DNA from: Ehrlichia minasensis
GTDB taxonomy: Bacteria > Pseudomonadota > Alphaproteobacteria > Rickettsiales > Anaplasmataceae
Direction: 5' to 3'
DNA: 64,000 nt
Assembly: GCA_000825765.1 (NCBI GenBank)
Contig: CDGH01000070.1
Coordinates: forward strand, 148,061-212,060
In this document: piece after piece, positions 28,554 to 38,636 of the stretch
How the letters are laid out: every line of letters starts with the position of its first letter
Position numbering within the stretch: the stretch's first letter is position 1
Translations under genes and position numbers: made by a program
The notes under the pieces: generated by a model
Seen by the model: the letters and a program-made list of their open reading frames with translations, nothing else
What the model was told of the DNA's origin: nothing
Database searches by the model: none

Positions 28554-29185
28554 CTTATATATGTATTGCTCTATTGTTCTGTAATTTATCTTTACTTTTA
28601 TACTTTATTTAATCTTTCTAAATCCATATTTTTTACCACTTTAATAAGATATAAATAACACTCATGTTTTTCAATATAAACTAACTCAGTCATAAATTTA
28701 CTATTGTTAGTAGCACAAAAATTTATAAATGACACTGTTTAATTACGTAGTACTAACAAACTCTTGGTGATATTTTCTTACACCATTGTCAATAAATGTG
28801 GATTTAAGAATTTCTTAGATGATGATTTAAATGAAGTTTGCAGTTAATCAAACTACAGTTTATTACCTTACCCGCATGCACTATAATGAATAATGATAAA
28901 CAACTATTTATATTGATTAAAGTATAATTATAAAGTTTGTGCAAGTTTTATCTTTGTCAATAGAGCGATGATTTTATTTATACCAATATTATTATCCAGA
29001 TTTTTATAATTCATAAGTATACAAATTTAATTAATATTACATCTTAAAAGCGTTACCACTTCCTTTTATCAATTGATAATAAACAAATAATATTACTTTA
29101 TATACATTATAGAATAAGATTATTTTTAATATACAAATTGAATCAGCTAATTTTTAATATAATTTCATTTAACTCATATTAAACA
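28554..29185. other. non-coding stretch between convergent hemF and rmuC
   Basis: No supported gene or remnant with recognisable translation. It holds the 3' ends of two convergent transcripts. Confidence 0.4.
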
Positions 29186-30493
29186 TCAACTATCAAAATT
29201 TTCCAATATTTTCTTTGATGTTCTAACACCTAAATGTTTTAAATTCTCAGTACGTGATAAAATATTGCCATTTCCTTCTGACAATTTCTTCATTGCATCA
29301 CTATAAACACCATTTAAAACATTTATTTGTTTGCCAAGCTTTTGCATATCCGATACAAATCCTACTATTTTATCGTACAATGCTCCACCTTGACGTGCTA
29401 TTTCTATAGTGTTACGATTCTGACGCTCTAATCTCCAAACAGATTCAATAGTTCTTAAAGTAGCAAACAATGTTGATGGACAGACTATTACTATTTTCTT
29501 ATTCCATGCATAATCATGTAACATAACATCTTCTTGCATTGCAAGAGAATATGCACCTTCTATAGGAATGAACATCAACACAAAATCTGGTGTCTTTAAT
29601 TTATCTATATTTTGATATTTTTTATTTGACAATACATTAACATGCAATCTTACAGATGTAATAAACTGTTTTAGTAAGACATCTTTTGATTCTTCTGATT
29701 TTGTTGAAAAATATTTTTCATAATGAGTTAAAGATACTTTTGAATCAATAATTAAATGTTTATTTTCTGGTAAATTAACAATAGCATCAGGTTGTTGTTT
29801 ATTACCTTCACTGTTTTGTAAATCCATGCCTGCACCATGTAAAATATAATCCTGGTTTTTTCTTAAACCAGAACTTTCTAATATTTTCTCCAAAATCATT
29901 TCTCCCCAATTTCCTTGAACTTTAACATTTCCTTTTAAAACGTTAGCTAAATTCTCAGCTTGTAAGGTAATTTTTTCATTTGCAAGTACAATCCTTTGAA
30001 TTTCTTGTTTTAACAAAAATTGCTCTTTATTATGCACATCAAATGAATCATCAACTTTCTTTTTAAATAAGTTAATGTGTTCTTGTAATGGATTTAATAT
30101 TCTACTTAAACTTTCTTGAGATATCTTATTGAATTTATCTGTTTTTTCATCAAAAATACGATTTGCTAGATTTTCAAAATATGACTTGTACTTTTCATCA
30201 ATTGTAGCAAATTCATTTTTATACAAATCAATGTTATATTTTAAAGTCTTTTTTTCAAACTCTAATTCTGTAATCTTACTTTGCATATTCTGTAATTCAA
30301 TAGAAAATTGATTGTTTTTACTTCTTAAATCATCATTTTCAAGTTCTAATTTCTGAATTTTTCTTTCCAAATCATCTTTAATCATACAAAGAATTCTATA
30401 ATCAAACTTTGATATTCTACTTTTTAATGCAATAAAATAACTAACTGATGCTATTAACAAACCTTCTAAAATACATATAACAGTTATTGTCAT
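29186..30493 (-). CDS. rmuC: RmuC-family DNA recombination protein
   Basis: RmuC proteins are membrane-anchored coiled-coil proteins with a nuclease-like domain; in E. coli rmuC limits rearrangement at inverted repeats. This 435-residue copy has one N-terminal membrane helix (about 1-21), a long coiled coil (about 30-150), and the RmuC domain with VQGNWGEMILEKILESSGL, PDAIVNLPENKHLIIDSKVS, MFIPIEGAYSLAM and ARQGGALYDKIVGFV. The biochemical function here is inferred from the family. It is monocistronic by appearance, with wide gaps on both sides. Confidence 0.93.
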   Translation of the reverse strand: MTITVICILEGLLIASVSYFIALKSRISKFDYRILCMIKDDLERKIQKLELENDDLRSKNNQFSIELQNMQSKITELEFEKKTLKYNIDLYKNEFATIDEKYKSYFENLANRIFDEKTDKFNKISQESLSRILNPLQEHINLFKKKVDDSFDVHNKEQFLLKQEIQRIVLANEKITLQAENLANVLKGNVKVQGNWGEMILEKILESSGLRKNQDYILHGAGMDLQNSEGNKQQPDAIVNLPENKHLIIDSKVSLTHYEKYFSTKSEESKDVLLKQFITSVRLHVNVLSNKKYQNIDKLKTPDFVLMFIPIEGAYSLAMQEDVMLHDYAWNKKIVIVCPSTLFATLRTIESVWRLERQNRNTIEIARQGGALYDKIVGFVSDMQKLGKQINVLNGVYSDAMKKLSEGNGNILSRTENLKHLGVRTSKKILENFDS

Positions 30494-31391
30494 ATTTTTA
30501 TATTCTTAACTTTTTAATATCTATACATATTCAAATATAATTATACATCTATATTAAATAATAAAAAAGTAAAAGCTAATTCAGTTAATATTGATACTTT
30601 ACAAGAATTGCTTATATATAAGGGATGGAGTATATTTTATTACTTTATTAAGAGAATCTATAGAGAACTGTAAATCTTTGATTCAGCTTCAAATATAAAT
30701 TATCATCCATAAAAAAAGAGAATTCCATTGTATAAGCTTATCTGTCATTTTCCATAATATATATTATGTAATTATATTTTTTAAGATTTAAATTTAAAGA
30801 TAGAAAGATCAACAATCTATTTTTAAAACACTATTGTGTGATTAAGTTAGTTATGGATATTACATAAACTAATATGGATATTAATAATAATATTTGCACA
30901 TACATAAAATTGCGCACAAACATAGAAAAGTATCTGTTTTTGCTGTGTTGAAGAACATACACTGAGTATAGCATTATAAAAATTTTAAAACTAGTACATT
31001 CTTAGGTATTTACTCTAAAATACCAAAGAATAGTTCTCCACATATCAGAATTATTGTAAAAATATGTTGACTAAAGGTTGTTTATAAGAGATAAAATTGA
31101 AAGTAATACAAATGTTTACAAATTAAGGAACTATATTCAAAATTCAGAATTTAATAACCTATAGTAGATCAGAAGATCCAAAATAGAATATAAAACCAAC
31201 TTTTATATAGAACACACCGTTAATTAGTTATTCTATTGCTCTACCCTGCTCTGTAACTTTCCAGCAAATAACATTTAATATAAATCAAGTACTGTAAAAT
31301 TGTAGAAAAATGTAAAATGAATGAACACATACTGAACAGGAAATACAAATCCAGCATAAATAATAAAAACTAAACTTAAAATAAAAATTTA
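30494..31391. other. 0.9-kb non-coding stretch
   Basis: No convincing frame, tRNA or long repeat found on either strand. Composition is AT-rich with scattered stops. Confidence 0.45.
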
Positions 31392-32069
31392 TTAATCAAG
31401 TTTCTTATAATCATGTACAACAAATTCTAATGGCATAATGCCTGATATAGCCATCTTAATGCTAGATAAAGAAAAAGTAACCAACACTTTATGGGATTTA
31501 ACATGTGATGCTATACCATTTTCCGAAGCTCGTGTTTGAAACGTGACAATAGCACTATTCAAAGAAGTAAAATCTTTTGATAAAAGCTTAATATTATTAA
31601 TTGTAGTTTCAATAGACATAGTTTTATATTTTGCGTCAGTGTAATGATTAGAATCTACCATCTCTTTAAACGCTAAGTATATTTTCCTCGAAGAGTTATT
31701 CTTTACAAAATTAAATTGTATATCTAAATCTTTATGTAAATATGACTCATACCTTTTTACATATTGTGCAACAAGATATTGTGACAATAAAGTTTCTTCA
31801 CTTTCCTCATTATTAGTACTCAATTTCTTTATTACAGAAAACTCATCAGTGTAACGTTCCGTATATTTAACAAAAGAAAAATCTGTTTTTAATGGAAAAT
31901 ATGCAAACATATCAAGTATCAATATTAACAACATGGAAGATAAGAAAAGTGATATTATAAGCAACCAAGCCCTTTCAGTAACACATAATAAATAACGGCT
32001 ACAATACCAATCAAAAGCATCCTGAAAATATTTACTACTTCCAATATATCTATTGTTATTATGATCCAT
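31392..32069 (-). CDS. VirB8-like type IV secretion protein
   Basis: VirB8 is a bitopic inner-membrane component of the type IV secretion system, with a short cytoplasmic N-terminus and a periplasmic NTF2-like domain that nucleates assembly. This 225-residue protein has that architecture: about 32 N-terminal residues, one membrane helix (about 33-54) and a periplasmic domain of about 170 residues containing LSQYLVAQYVKRYESY, the region matching the conserved VirB8 motif before the first helices. Rickettsiales carry two virB8 genes, one in a virB8-9-10-11-D4 cluster and one alone. With no other virB gene nearby, this would be the solitary divergent copy. Divergence makes the assignment less than certain. 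Confidence 0.8.
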   Translation of the reverse strand: MDHNNNRYIGSSKYFQDAFDWYCSRYLLCVTERAWLLIISLFLSSMLLILILDMFAYFPLKTDFSFVKYTERYTDEFSVIKKLSTNNEESEETLLSQYLVAQYVKRYESYLHKDLDIQFNFVKNNSSRKIYLAFKEMVDSNHYTDAKYKTMSIETTINNIKLLSKDFTSLNSAIVTFQTRASENGIASHVKSHKVLVTFSLSSIKMAISGIMPLEFVVHDYKKLD

Positions 32070-32279
32070 AAAATTCTACATAAACATTAATATAAGAGTA
32101 TAAGTAACATTACTTTAGAAGTAGTAATACTACTAAATTTGTATAATTACCATAAAAACCCTTTTAAAGTTTAGAATAACAACATACAGTTAAAATACAT
32201 ATAATATTTTGTACAAATCATAAATATAGATTTTTTTAAGTGCTTAAATCTTATTTAGTGTAGTTTTTCTCAATAATAT

Positions 32280-33545
32280 ATGGTAAACAGAAATTTATTA
32301 GCTATTATATATAATTTTGCATTACTTATGATTCATAAATTCAGTTTAAAAATTTTTATTCCCATAATTCTTGCTATAATTTCATACCATGTAAATCAAA
32401 AATGGATATTTGAATTTGCTAAAGCATTTGGAGATATTTTTATTAATTTATTGAAATTAATTAGCTTACCAGTAGTTTTTTTTTCAATTACATCAACAAT
32501 CTCTGGATTAGCAAATTTAATCGAAATAAAAAATTTGATAAAAAAAACCATGTTCTATACTGTATCTACTACAATAGTTGCAGCAACTATAGCACTTACA
32601 ATGTATTTATTAATTGATCCATCAAAAAAAGCACTTGTACTAAATGTACTACATACTAATGAACATATTAATACTCCAGATTATTTATCATATTTAATTT
32701 CAATATTACCACACAATTTCATCAAAGTATTTTTAGATAATAATGTAATAGGATGTGTTATACTTGCCTTCCTAATGGGAGGATCTCTATTAGTATTACC
32801 TGATAAAAATAAACGTGAATTACTACATAAAGTTCTTGATGCACTTTTCGATACATTTTTAGAAATAGCAAAATTTATACTGAAACTAATGCCTATAGCA
32901 CTGTGGTCATTTATTACTGTATTATTATATAATACTGAAGAAGGATATAATTTATCAAGTATTTTAAAATATCTACTATGTATAATGTTAGCAAATTTTA
33001 TACAGGCATTTATCATTTTACCATTATTGTTAAAATTAAAAAAAATTCCTGTAACAGAAACATTTCGTGGCGTATTACCAGCATTAACTATAGCATTTTT
33101 TTCAAAATCCTCTACAGCAACATTACCAACTACTCTTCGTTGCGCACAAGATAATTTAAAGATTTCAAAACAAATATCATCATTTATATTACCAATCTGC
33201 ACAACTATTAATATGAATGCATGTGCTGCATTTATATTAATCACAGTATTTTTTGTATCAGAAATGAATGAATATACATTTTCCATTGGCGAAATGTTTT
33301 TATGGATATTCCTAGCAACAGGAGCTGCTATTGGTAATGCAGGAGTACCAATGGGATGTTATTTTATGGCTATGAGCTATCTTATATCAATGAAAGTACC
33401 TTTAAGTATCATGGGAATTATATTACCTGTGTATACAATAATAGATATGTTTGAAACCGCAATAAATGTATGGTCAGACGTATGCATTGCACAAATAATA
33501 AATAAAGAGTATAGCATTTCAACTAAAGAAAACGAAAAAAATTAG
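32280..33545 (+). CDS. dicarboxylate/amino acid:cation symporter (DAACS family)
   Basis: The family takes up glutamate, aspartate or C4-dicarboxylates with Na+ or H+ across the inner membrane. The 421-residue length and eight or so hydrophobic segments fit. Signature regions are visible: the serine-rich re-entrant loop as KSSTATLPTTLR (SSTATLP at 277-283), the TM7 motif as NMNACAAF at 311-318 (NMDGTA in typical members, so changed here), and GAAIGNAGVPMG in the second re-entrant loop. The altered TM7 motif, which takes part in ion binding, makes the substrate uncertain. An internal ATG at codon 17 is an alternative start. Confidence 0.9.
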   Translation: MVNRNLLAIIYNFALLMIHKFSLKIFIPIILAIISYHVNQKWIFEFAKAFGDIFINLLKLISLPVVFFSITSTISGLANLIEIKNLIKKTMFYTVSTTIVAATIALTMYLLIDPSKKALVLNVLHTNEHINTPDYLSYLISILPHNFIKVFLDNNVIGCVILAFLMGGSLLVLPDKNKRELLHKVLDALFDTFLEIAKFILKLMPIALWSFITVLLYNTEEGYNLSSILKYLLCIMLANFIQAFIILPLLLKLKKIPVTETFRGVLPALTIAFFSKSSTATLPTTLRCAQDNLKISKQISSFILPICTTINMNACAAFILITVFFVSEMNEYTFSIGEMFLWIFLATGAAIGNAGVPMGCYFMAMSYLISMKVPLSIMGIILPVYTIIDMFETAINVWSDVCIAQIINKEYSISTKENEKN

Positions 33546-34067
33546 TTATAGAATCAAATAGATGTGCACCTAATTGACTAAATGTTCTCTAATGTACTGC
33601 TCAACCAATAATTTTTGGAACAATTATTTTAAATTATTATCAAAGCTCATAACTTTATTATTATTCAATATTGAAAAGCTTTTAGATTTTACTTACTATA
33701 TAACTCTAATATCTTAGTATTATTTCACTAAAATGCTATTTTATACATAAAATTCCTTTAAATATTTTAATTTTTAAAATAAATATTTTTATGAAAAACA
33801 ATACAAAAAATTTATTTTTTTGACGAAAATAAGATACTGTGTTTTATTGATAATTATATAATGAATAGACTGATGGAAATAAAAATGCATAAAAGACAAT
33901 GATATGCAAAACATATATAATTGCAGAATCTTGCCTAAAACATGCTAAGTATAAGACATATATAAAATAATTGTTCCTAAAAAATCCTGAAATATTCAAC
34001 AAAAATATTATTGAGTAAACTATTTAATACATTAACATAAGATTCAACTTAATAATAATTACGCACT
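33546..34067. other. non-coding stretch containing a prfA fragment
   Basis: Apart from the prfA 5' fragment at 33605-33680 (listed separately), no gene is seen. Confidence 0.4.
33605..33680 (-). pseudogene. short fragment of the prfA 5' end
   Basis: The plus strand carries TATCAAAGCTCATA, identical to the region around the prfA start codon (complement of 24314-24327). Flanking bases also match: TAAATTA before it and TCAATATT after it, both at the same spacing as in prfA. Similarity covers roughly 75 bases, spanning the prfA start. It has the same orientation as intact prfA and is too short to encode anything. It is a second independent prfA remnant. Confidence 0.7.
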
Positions 34068-35051
34068 CTATAATGTATTAGAACATTGATCATTATAAAT
34101 TATAGTATAATTTTTTAATACTGAACTCGGATTAGTAACATTTTCTACATCAACATATACACCATCAAGTGACCGAGAAAATGATTTAACTTCACAAGTA
34201 CATGACATATCAAAGCTGAAGTCATCTTTAATAACAGAGCTATCAAATAGATCAAAAGTTATGTTATCATAAACTGCAAAATAATTTTTTATTGAATTAC
34301 TAGAATAATTTTTAAAAGCAATAAATTTCATCGCATTAGATAGTAATTCTGACCAAGTCATAAAAGAAATATCACAGGTATCATAATATAGTGATTCATT
34401 ATCAGAATATATATTATGCATATTATCACGCAGAACCAGACCATTATTATTATAATAGTACGTATTATATTTATTATCTAATAAACTCAAAACAATATAA
34501 GTATCTGAAAAGCATAAATTACCTAAATTATCATAACAAAAAGTCTTTTTCTTAGAAGCATTGCTATTTTCACCAACCATTACATGATCATCAATAAAGT
34601 ACGGTATCTTATTCTCATCCAAAAAATAAAGTTTTTTACTTTGTTTATCATAAAAATATGCATTATTTTGCAAATCAATAAGATTTAAGTAAAGATCATC
34701 ATCATTTATACTGTTGATTGCACAATTATGAATAACAAGATTCATTTTTTTTCTATAAGATGTAGTAACACATGGAGGATTACACTGTAAAAACTTATAC
34801 ATATCTTTTGTATGCAATAAAGCGGCAGCACAAAACCCATTATCATCAACAACCTTTATATTTTCTCCTTTAACAAGCAATATAAAATGATTTTTAAAAG
34901 ATTCAGTAATACAAATACAGTAATCTTTTATATCTATTATACTAAGTGTAGTATCCAATATATTTTCAATATTATGACGTGATTCTTCTATTTTTTTTAA
35001 TAAAAAGCTTCTTGTAAGAACAGAAGTACTAGAATTATTAACTAACATCAT
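34068..35051 (-). CDS. hypothetical protein
   Basis: Function not recognised. The product has 327 residues, no signal peptide and no membrane segments. It is rich in Tyr, Asn, Asp and Cys. The middle part shows short, repeated strand-like blocks with Tyr-Tyr and Asn-Asn pairs (YFYDKQSKKLYFLDENKIPY; YNTYYYNNNGLVLRDN; SDNESLYYDT), suggesting a repetitive beta structure. The start has two adjacent ATG codons at 35051 and 35048. It is flanked by wide non-coding gaps, as are many lineage-specific genes in this window. Confidence 0.65.
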   Translation of the reverse strand: MMLVNNSSTSVLTRSFLLKKIEESRHNIENILDTTLSIIDIKDYCICITESFKNHFILLVKGENIKVVDDNGFCAAALLHTKDMYKFLQCNPPCVTTSYRKKMNLVIHNCAINSINDDDLYLNLIDLQNNAYFYDKQSKKLYFLDENKIPYFIDDHVMVGENSNASKKKTFCYDNLGNLCFSDTYIVLSLLDNKYNTYYYNNNGLVLRDNMHNIYSDNESLYYDTCDISFMTWSELLSNAMKFIAFKNYSSNSIKNYFAVYDNITFDLFDSSVIKDDFSFDMSCTCEVKSFSRSLDGVYVDVENVTNPSSVLKNYTIIYNDQCSNTL

Positions 35052-35404
35052 TCTATATAATAATTTAAGAATATATATTAATATATAAATATTTTTATTT
35101 TATATCTACATATATTTAATTAAAATTATCTAATATTTTATATCTTTTTTAATTTTAATATACAATTTGCAATAGAAGTACTATAGCACCTGTAATATTT
35201 ACAATTTAGTTATTCTAAATCTACAAAGGTATTTCTTAAGATATATTTTTATCTGAATATGTTTGCTTCACTCTAATAGAACGTAAAAGTAATCATTTAT
35301 TATATAGATTTTACTTAACACAAAAATTCTCTATTACACTTTTGATAATCAAGTAATATTTTTGAATACATAAACACTGTAACAGTAATTAACTAAATAA
35401 TTAA
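35052..35404. other. non-coding stretch
   Basis: No gene or clear structural element found between the hypothetical gene and serS. Confidence 0.4.
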
Positions 35405-36676
35405 TTACTTTATAAATTCTTTATCATTCATATACTTCCTTAAAGCAACTGGTATTGTTATAGAACCATCTCTATTTTGATAATTTTCTAAAATCGCAAT
35501 AATAGTTCTTCCTATCGCTAAAGCAGAACCATTTAATGTGTGTACAAATTTACTAACTTTAACATTGTTAGTTATAGTAGTATATTTAGTATTCATTCTA
35601 CGTGCCTGAAAAGCTTTACAGTTTGAACAACTTGAAATTTCTCGGTACCGATTTTGACTTGGTACCCACACTTCAATATCATATGTTATGCTTGCTGAAA
35701 AACCCATATCTCCAGTACATAATATCATTACCCTATATGGTAATTCTAAACGTTTTAAAATTTCTTCAGCAACTTGCATCATCCTATCTAATTCTGATGC
35801 TGACTGTTCTTCAGTAACTATACTAACTAACTCTACTTTATTAAATTGATGTTGCCGCATCATACCTCTTGTATCTCTACCAGCACTCCCTGCTTCTGAT
35901 CTAAAACATGGTGAACAAGCAGTCAATCTAATAGGTAAGTCACATGAATTAATATTCATACCTGATACTAAATTAGTAAGTGCTACTTCACTTGTAGGTA
36001 CAAGTCGAAAATTCTCTGTTGTTTTAAATGAATCATCAGCAAATTTTGGTAATTGTCCTACACAATACATAGCAGATTCATGTACTAATATCGGATGAGA
36101 TATTTCAGAATAACCAAATTCCTTAGTGTGAATGTCTAACATAAAATTAGCCAAAGCACGATCTAATTGCGCAAGTTGATTTTTAAGTATTACAAACCTT
36201 GAGCCAGAAAGTTTTGCAGCTTGCTTAAAGTCCATTAAATTTAACTTTTCTCCTAACTCATAATGAGTCTTCACTTGAAAATCAAAATTTCTTTTATATC
36301 CATGTTTTCTTAGCTCAACATTACTACTTTCATCTCTTCCAATAGGCACTATATCATCTGGTATATTTGGTAATACATTAAGAAGGTCAATTAATTGAGA
36401 ATCTTCTTTTATCATATTGTTAATATCATTTATCTTACTTGTTATATACTTTGAAGATTCTATTTGAGTATCACATTTAATACCACATTTCTTTAATTTT
36501 TCAATTTCTTGAGTAATCTGATTACGTTCCTTCTGCAAAGAATATAGCTGTGTTAATAACTGTTTTTTTTTTATATCTAGTTCTATAATTTTTTGAGCAA
36601 CCTTTTCACAATTTCTATTTTGCATTGCATAATCAAATAACTCTGGATTACGTTTTATAAAATCTATATCATGCAT
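35405..36676 (-). CDS. serS: seryl-tRNA synthetase
   Basis: This class II synthetase charges serine onto tRNA-Ser. The N-terminal coiled-coil arm that grips the long variable arm of tRNA-Ser spans about residues 30-100. Motif 2 is intact ([20 protein letters not shown]), followed by QFNKVELV; motif 3 is seen in [39 protein letters not shown] is also typical. The 423-residue length is normal. A degenerate dehydrogenase gene lies 70 bases upstream in the same direction, so the two may be co-transcribed. Confidence 0.97.
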   Translation of the reverse strand: MHDIDFIKRNPELFDYAMQNRNCEKVAQKIIELDIKKKQLLTQLYSLQKERNQITQEIEKLKKCGIKCDTQIESSKYITSKINDINNMIKEDSQLIDLLNVLPNIPDDIVPIGRDESSNVELRKHGYKRNFDFQVKTHYELGEKLNLMDFKQAAKLSGSRFVILKNQLAQLDRALANFMLDIHTKEFGYSEISHPILVHESAMYCVGQLPKFADDSFKTTENFRLVPTSEVALTNLVSGMNINSCDLPIRLTACSPCFRSEAGSAGRDTRGMMRQHQFNKVELVSIVTEEQSASELDRMMQVAEEILKRLELPYRVMILCTGDMGFSASITYDIEVWVPSQNRYREISSCSNCKAFQARRMNTKYTTITNNVKVSKFVHTLNGSALAIGRTIIAILENYQNRDGSITIPVALRKYMNDKEFIK

Positions 36677-36747
36677 AAAATTTATTAAATCTATATATAT
36701 TTCTTTAATACACTATTTATAAGAAAATAAAGCAATCTTCACAGCTA

Positions 36748-37971
36748 TTAAATATAATCACCATTTATATTAAGACACTGTTTTTTATTGTTATACATAT
36801 TTTTCTTAATAGACAAAATTTGTGGTAAATTATCATATGAGTCAAAAAGCTTATTATTAGTAAAATCATTAAGCAAATCTATTATTTCAAATGGACCATG
36901 CTTCCAGTCATATGCCAATTTAATTGCCTTATCAATTACAGATATGTTATGAGACAAATTTGGAATTAGAGATGAAATATATACTAAAGTATTAGACCAT
37001 ACATACCACATAAATTGACAATGCTTATTATTAGCACCAAATAAATCTTGAATTTTTTCAAAGTCACGACTAACAATATATGTTTGTCTATATAAACCAG
37101 TATATAAATCTATAACTTGATTATGATTTCCATCATATAATTCATAAAAGCGATAGAATCCACCAATTTTACTAGTAGAACCAGTATATCCATCAGAAAT
37201 CATTTGTAATACTACCACAGGTACAAAATTGTATAATTTACATAAATAGTCACCTGGCAAATGTTTTATTAAATATTTTACTTTTAATATAAAATTATCT
37301 AGCCCTATTTTATCTAATAGATTAAATACTCCAGTCGGTATTCCCATACATTCGTTACTTATAATAAAATCAACCTCTTCTATATTAATATTAAAATTAT
37401 AAGCTCCTATTAAAGATATCATTAACCAAAATACAATTACTCTATCTAATATAAGACCTGGAATATTATTACATACAATCAAATTAGAAAAACTATTATT
37501 CAATATTTGAATGGTATTATCACATTTAATTTGTGAATTATGATAATTAGCACATTCTATCAATTTGATCGTATTGTCAGCCCTAAAAAATGATACAATT
37601 AGAAAACTACAAGATACATTATGTTGCATTTCTCTGATCATATCTAAGTAAATACTTGATGTAGCTGAGATAATAACGTTATGGCTAATGTGAGGTAATA
37701 TCTTACTATACGCATTACGTATTAAAATGACATCTTCTTCTTCTTTCTCAGAATTAATATTGATTACCCATCCCACGTCTCTAAGACATGACAAATCATC
37801 ATTTAAATGTACAACACTTACTAAAATACCATCTTCTTGATACTGTAAAATATTATCAGCTTTATTTAAAATTATTACAACTACTGAAATATTACACTTT
37901 ACCATGTAGTTAATAATACTACTAACACCAATTCTTTTAAAATTTACAATCGCTACCTTTTGTATTTGCAC
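36748..37971 (-). CDS. degenerate 3-hydroxyacyl-CoA dehydrogenase-like protein
   Basis: The fold of the family is recognisable from two C-terminal-domain blocks: NNIPGLILDRVIVFWLMISL through GIPTGVFNLLDKIGLDNF, and later AIKLAYDWKHGPFEIIDLL. The active-site parts are altered. The N-terminal Rossmann glycine motif is replaced (VAIVNFKRIGVSSIINYM), and where the family has HFFNP with the catalytic His, this protein reads SFFRA. No enoyl-CoA hydratase domain follows, unlike the long bifunctional forms in some Rickettsiales. It is 407 residues from a GTG start with AAGGG 5 bases upstream. It is probably not an active dehydrogenase; a non-catalytic role or ongoing decay are both possible. Confidence 0.75.
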   Translation of the reverse strand: MQIQKVAIVNFKRIGVSSIINYMVKCNISVVVIILNKADNILQYQEDGILVSVVHLNDDLSCLRDVGWVININSEKEEEDVILIRNAYSKILPHISHNVIISATSSIYLDMIREMQHNVSCSFLIVSFFRADNTIKLIECANYHNSQIKCDNTIQILNNSFSNLIVCNNIPGLILDRVIVFWLMISLIGAYNFNINIEEVDFIISNECMGIPTGVFNLLDKIGLDNFILKVKYLIKHLPGDYLCKLYNFVPVVVLQMISDGYTGSTSKIGGFYRFYELYDGNHNQVIDLYTGLYRQTYIVSRDFEKIQDLFGANNKHCQFMWYVWSNTLVYISSLIPNLSHNISVIDKAIKLAYDWKHGPFEIIDLLNDFTNNKLFDSYDNLPQILSIKKNMYNNKKQCLNINGDYI

Positions 37972-38052
37972 ACAACCCTTCCCTTCTCAGTAATAAATCC
38001 TAAAAGAATAACAATTTAATAAAATAATTATCAAGCAAAGATATACTACCAA

Positions 38053-38514
38053 TTATACACCAAATTCATCTTCAATTTTTTTGACAATATCTTCCGGCGG
38101 ATTCTCCCCCCACCCAGAATATAATATTTGTCCATATAAAGCAACATCTATAGAACCTGATCTACTTTTAGCAAGAAACATTTCCCTCTTACCTTTATCT
38201 ACTAATACATAATGCCAAGCAGCTCTTCCATTATCTTTTCCTCGTACAAGGAATAAGCAATCTAACCTACTTTTCTTTGTAGATTCTGCAAAATTCTTAT
38301 TATTTAATTTACTTTTTCTCATTACACTTTTTGAATCAGCAAAAGGAACGTCTTTTTCATTTTTATTATCTTGCAACATACCAGAAAATTTTGCTGATTT
38401 ACTAGGTAAAGCATTAGGGTTTTTATACCTTTCCGTAAAACTGCTCGCACCAACTTTCCTATTAGCAGCAAATTGTTTGGCAAATTTTGAGTCTTTGTTT
38501 ATCTCGTCACCCAT
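38053..38514 (-). CDS. conserved-looking hypothetical protein
   Basis: Function not recognised. 153 residues. The N-terminal 80 are polar, Lys/Asn/Ser-rich and probably disordered; the C-terminal half is compact, with LDCLFLVRGKDNGRAAWHYV, LVDKGKREMFLAKSRSG and DVALYGQILYSGWGENPPED, the latter looking like a small folded domain with conserved Trp and Gly residues. The ATG is preceded by AGGTGAAAGT, a good ribosome-binding site, and the higher GC of the C-terminal half suggests constraint. It lies upstream of the dehydrogenase-like gene on the same strand with an 81-base gap. Confidence 0.75.
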   Translation of the reverse strand: MGDEINKDSKFAKQFAANRKVGASSFTERYKNPNALPSKSAKFSGMLQDNKNEKDVPFADSKSVMRKSKLNNKNFAESTKKSRLDCLFLVRGKDNGRAAWHYVLVDKGKREMFLAKSRSGSIDVALYGQILYSGWGENPPEDIVKKIEDEFGV

Positions 38515-38636
38515 CTACTTTCACCTAACTTAATTAAAACCATGCATTATAAAAAACTACTAGCTCTTTATTATATACTATATTTTTAGTATACTTCATA
38601 TACACTCACTAATTAACTTAATTATGCACAAGCAAC

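Noticed and set aside
32681..33286. 201-codon minus-strand frame inside the symporter gene
   Set aside because: The plus-strand product matches the DAACS family over its full length, and the antisense frame has no recognisable content.
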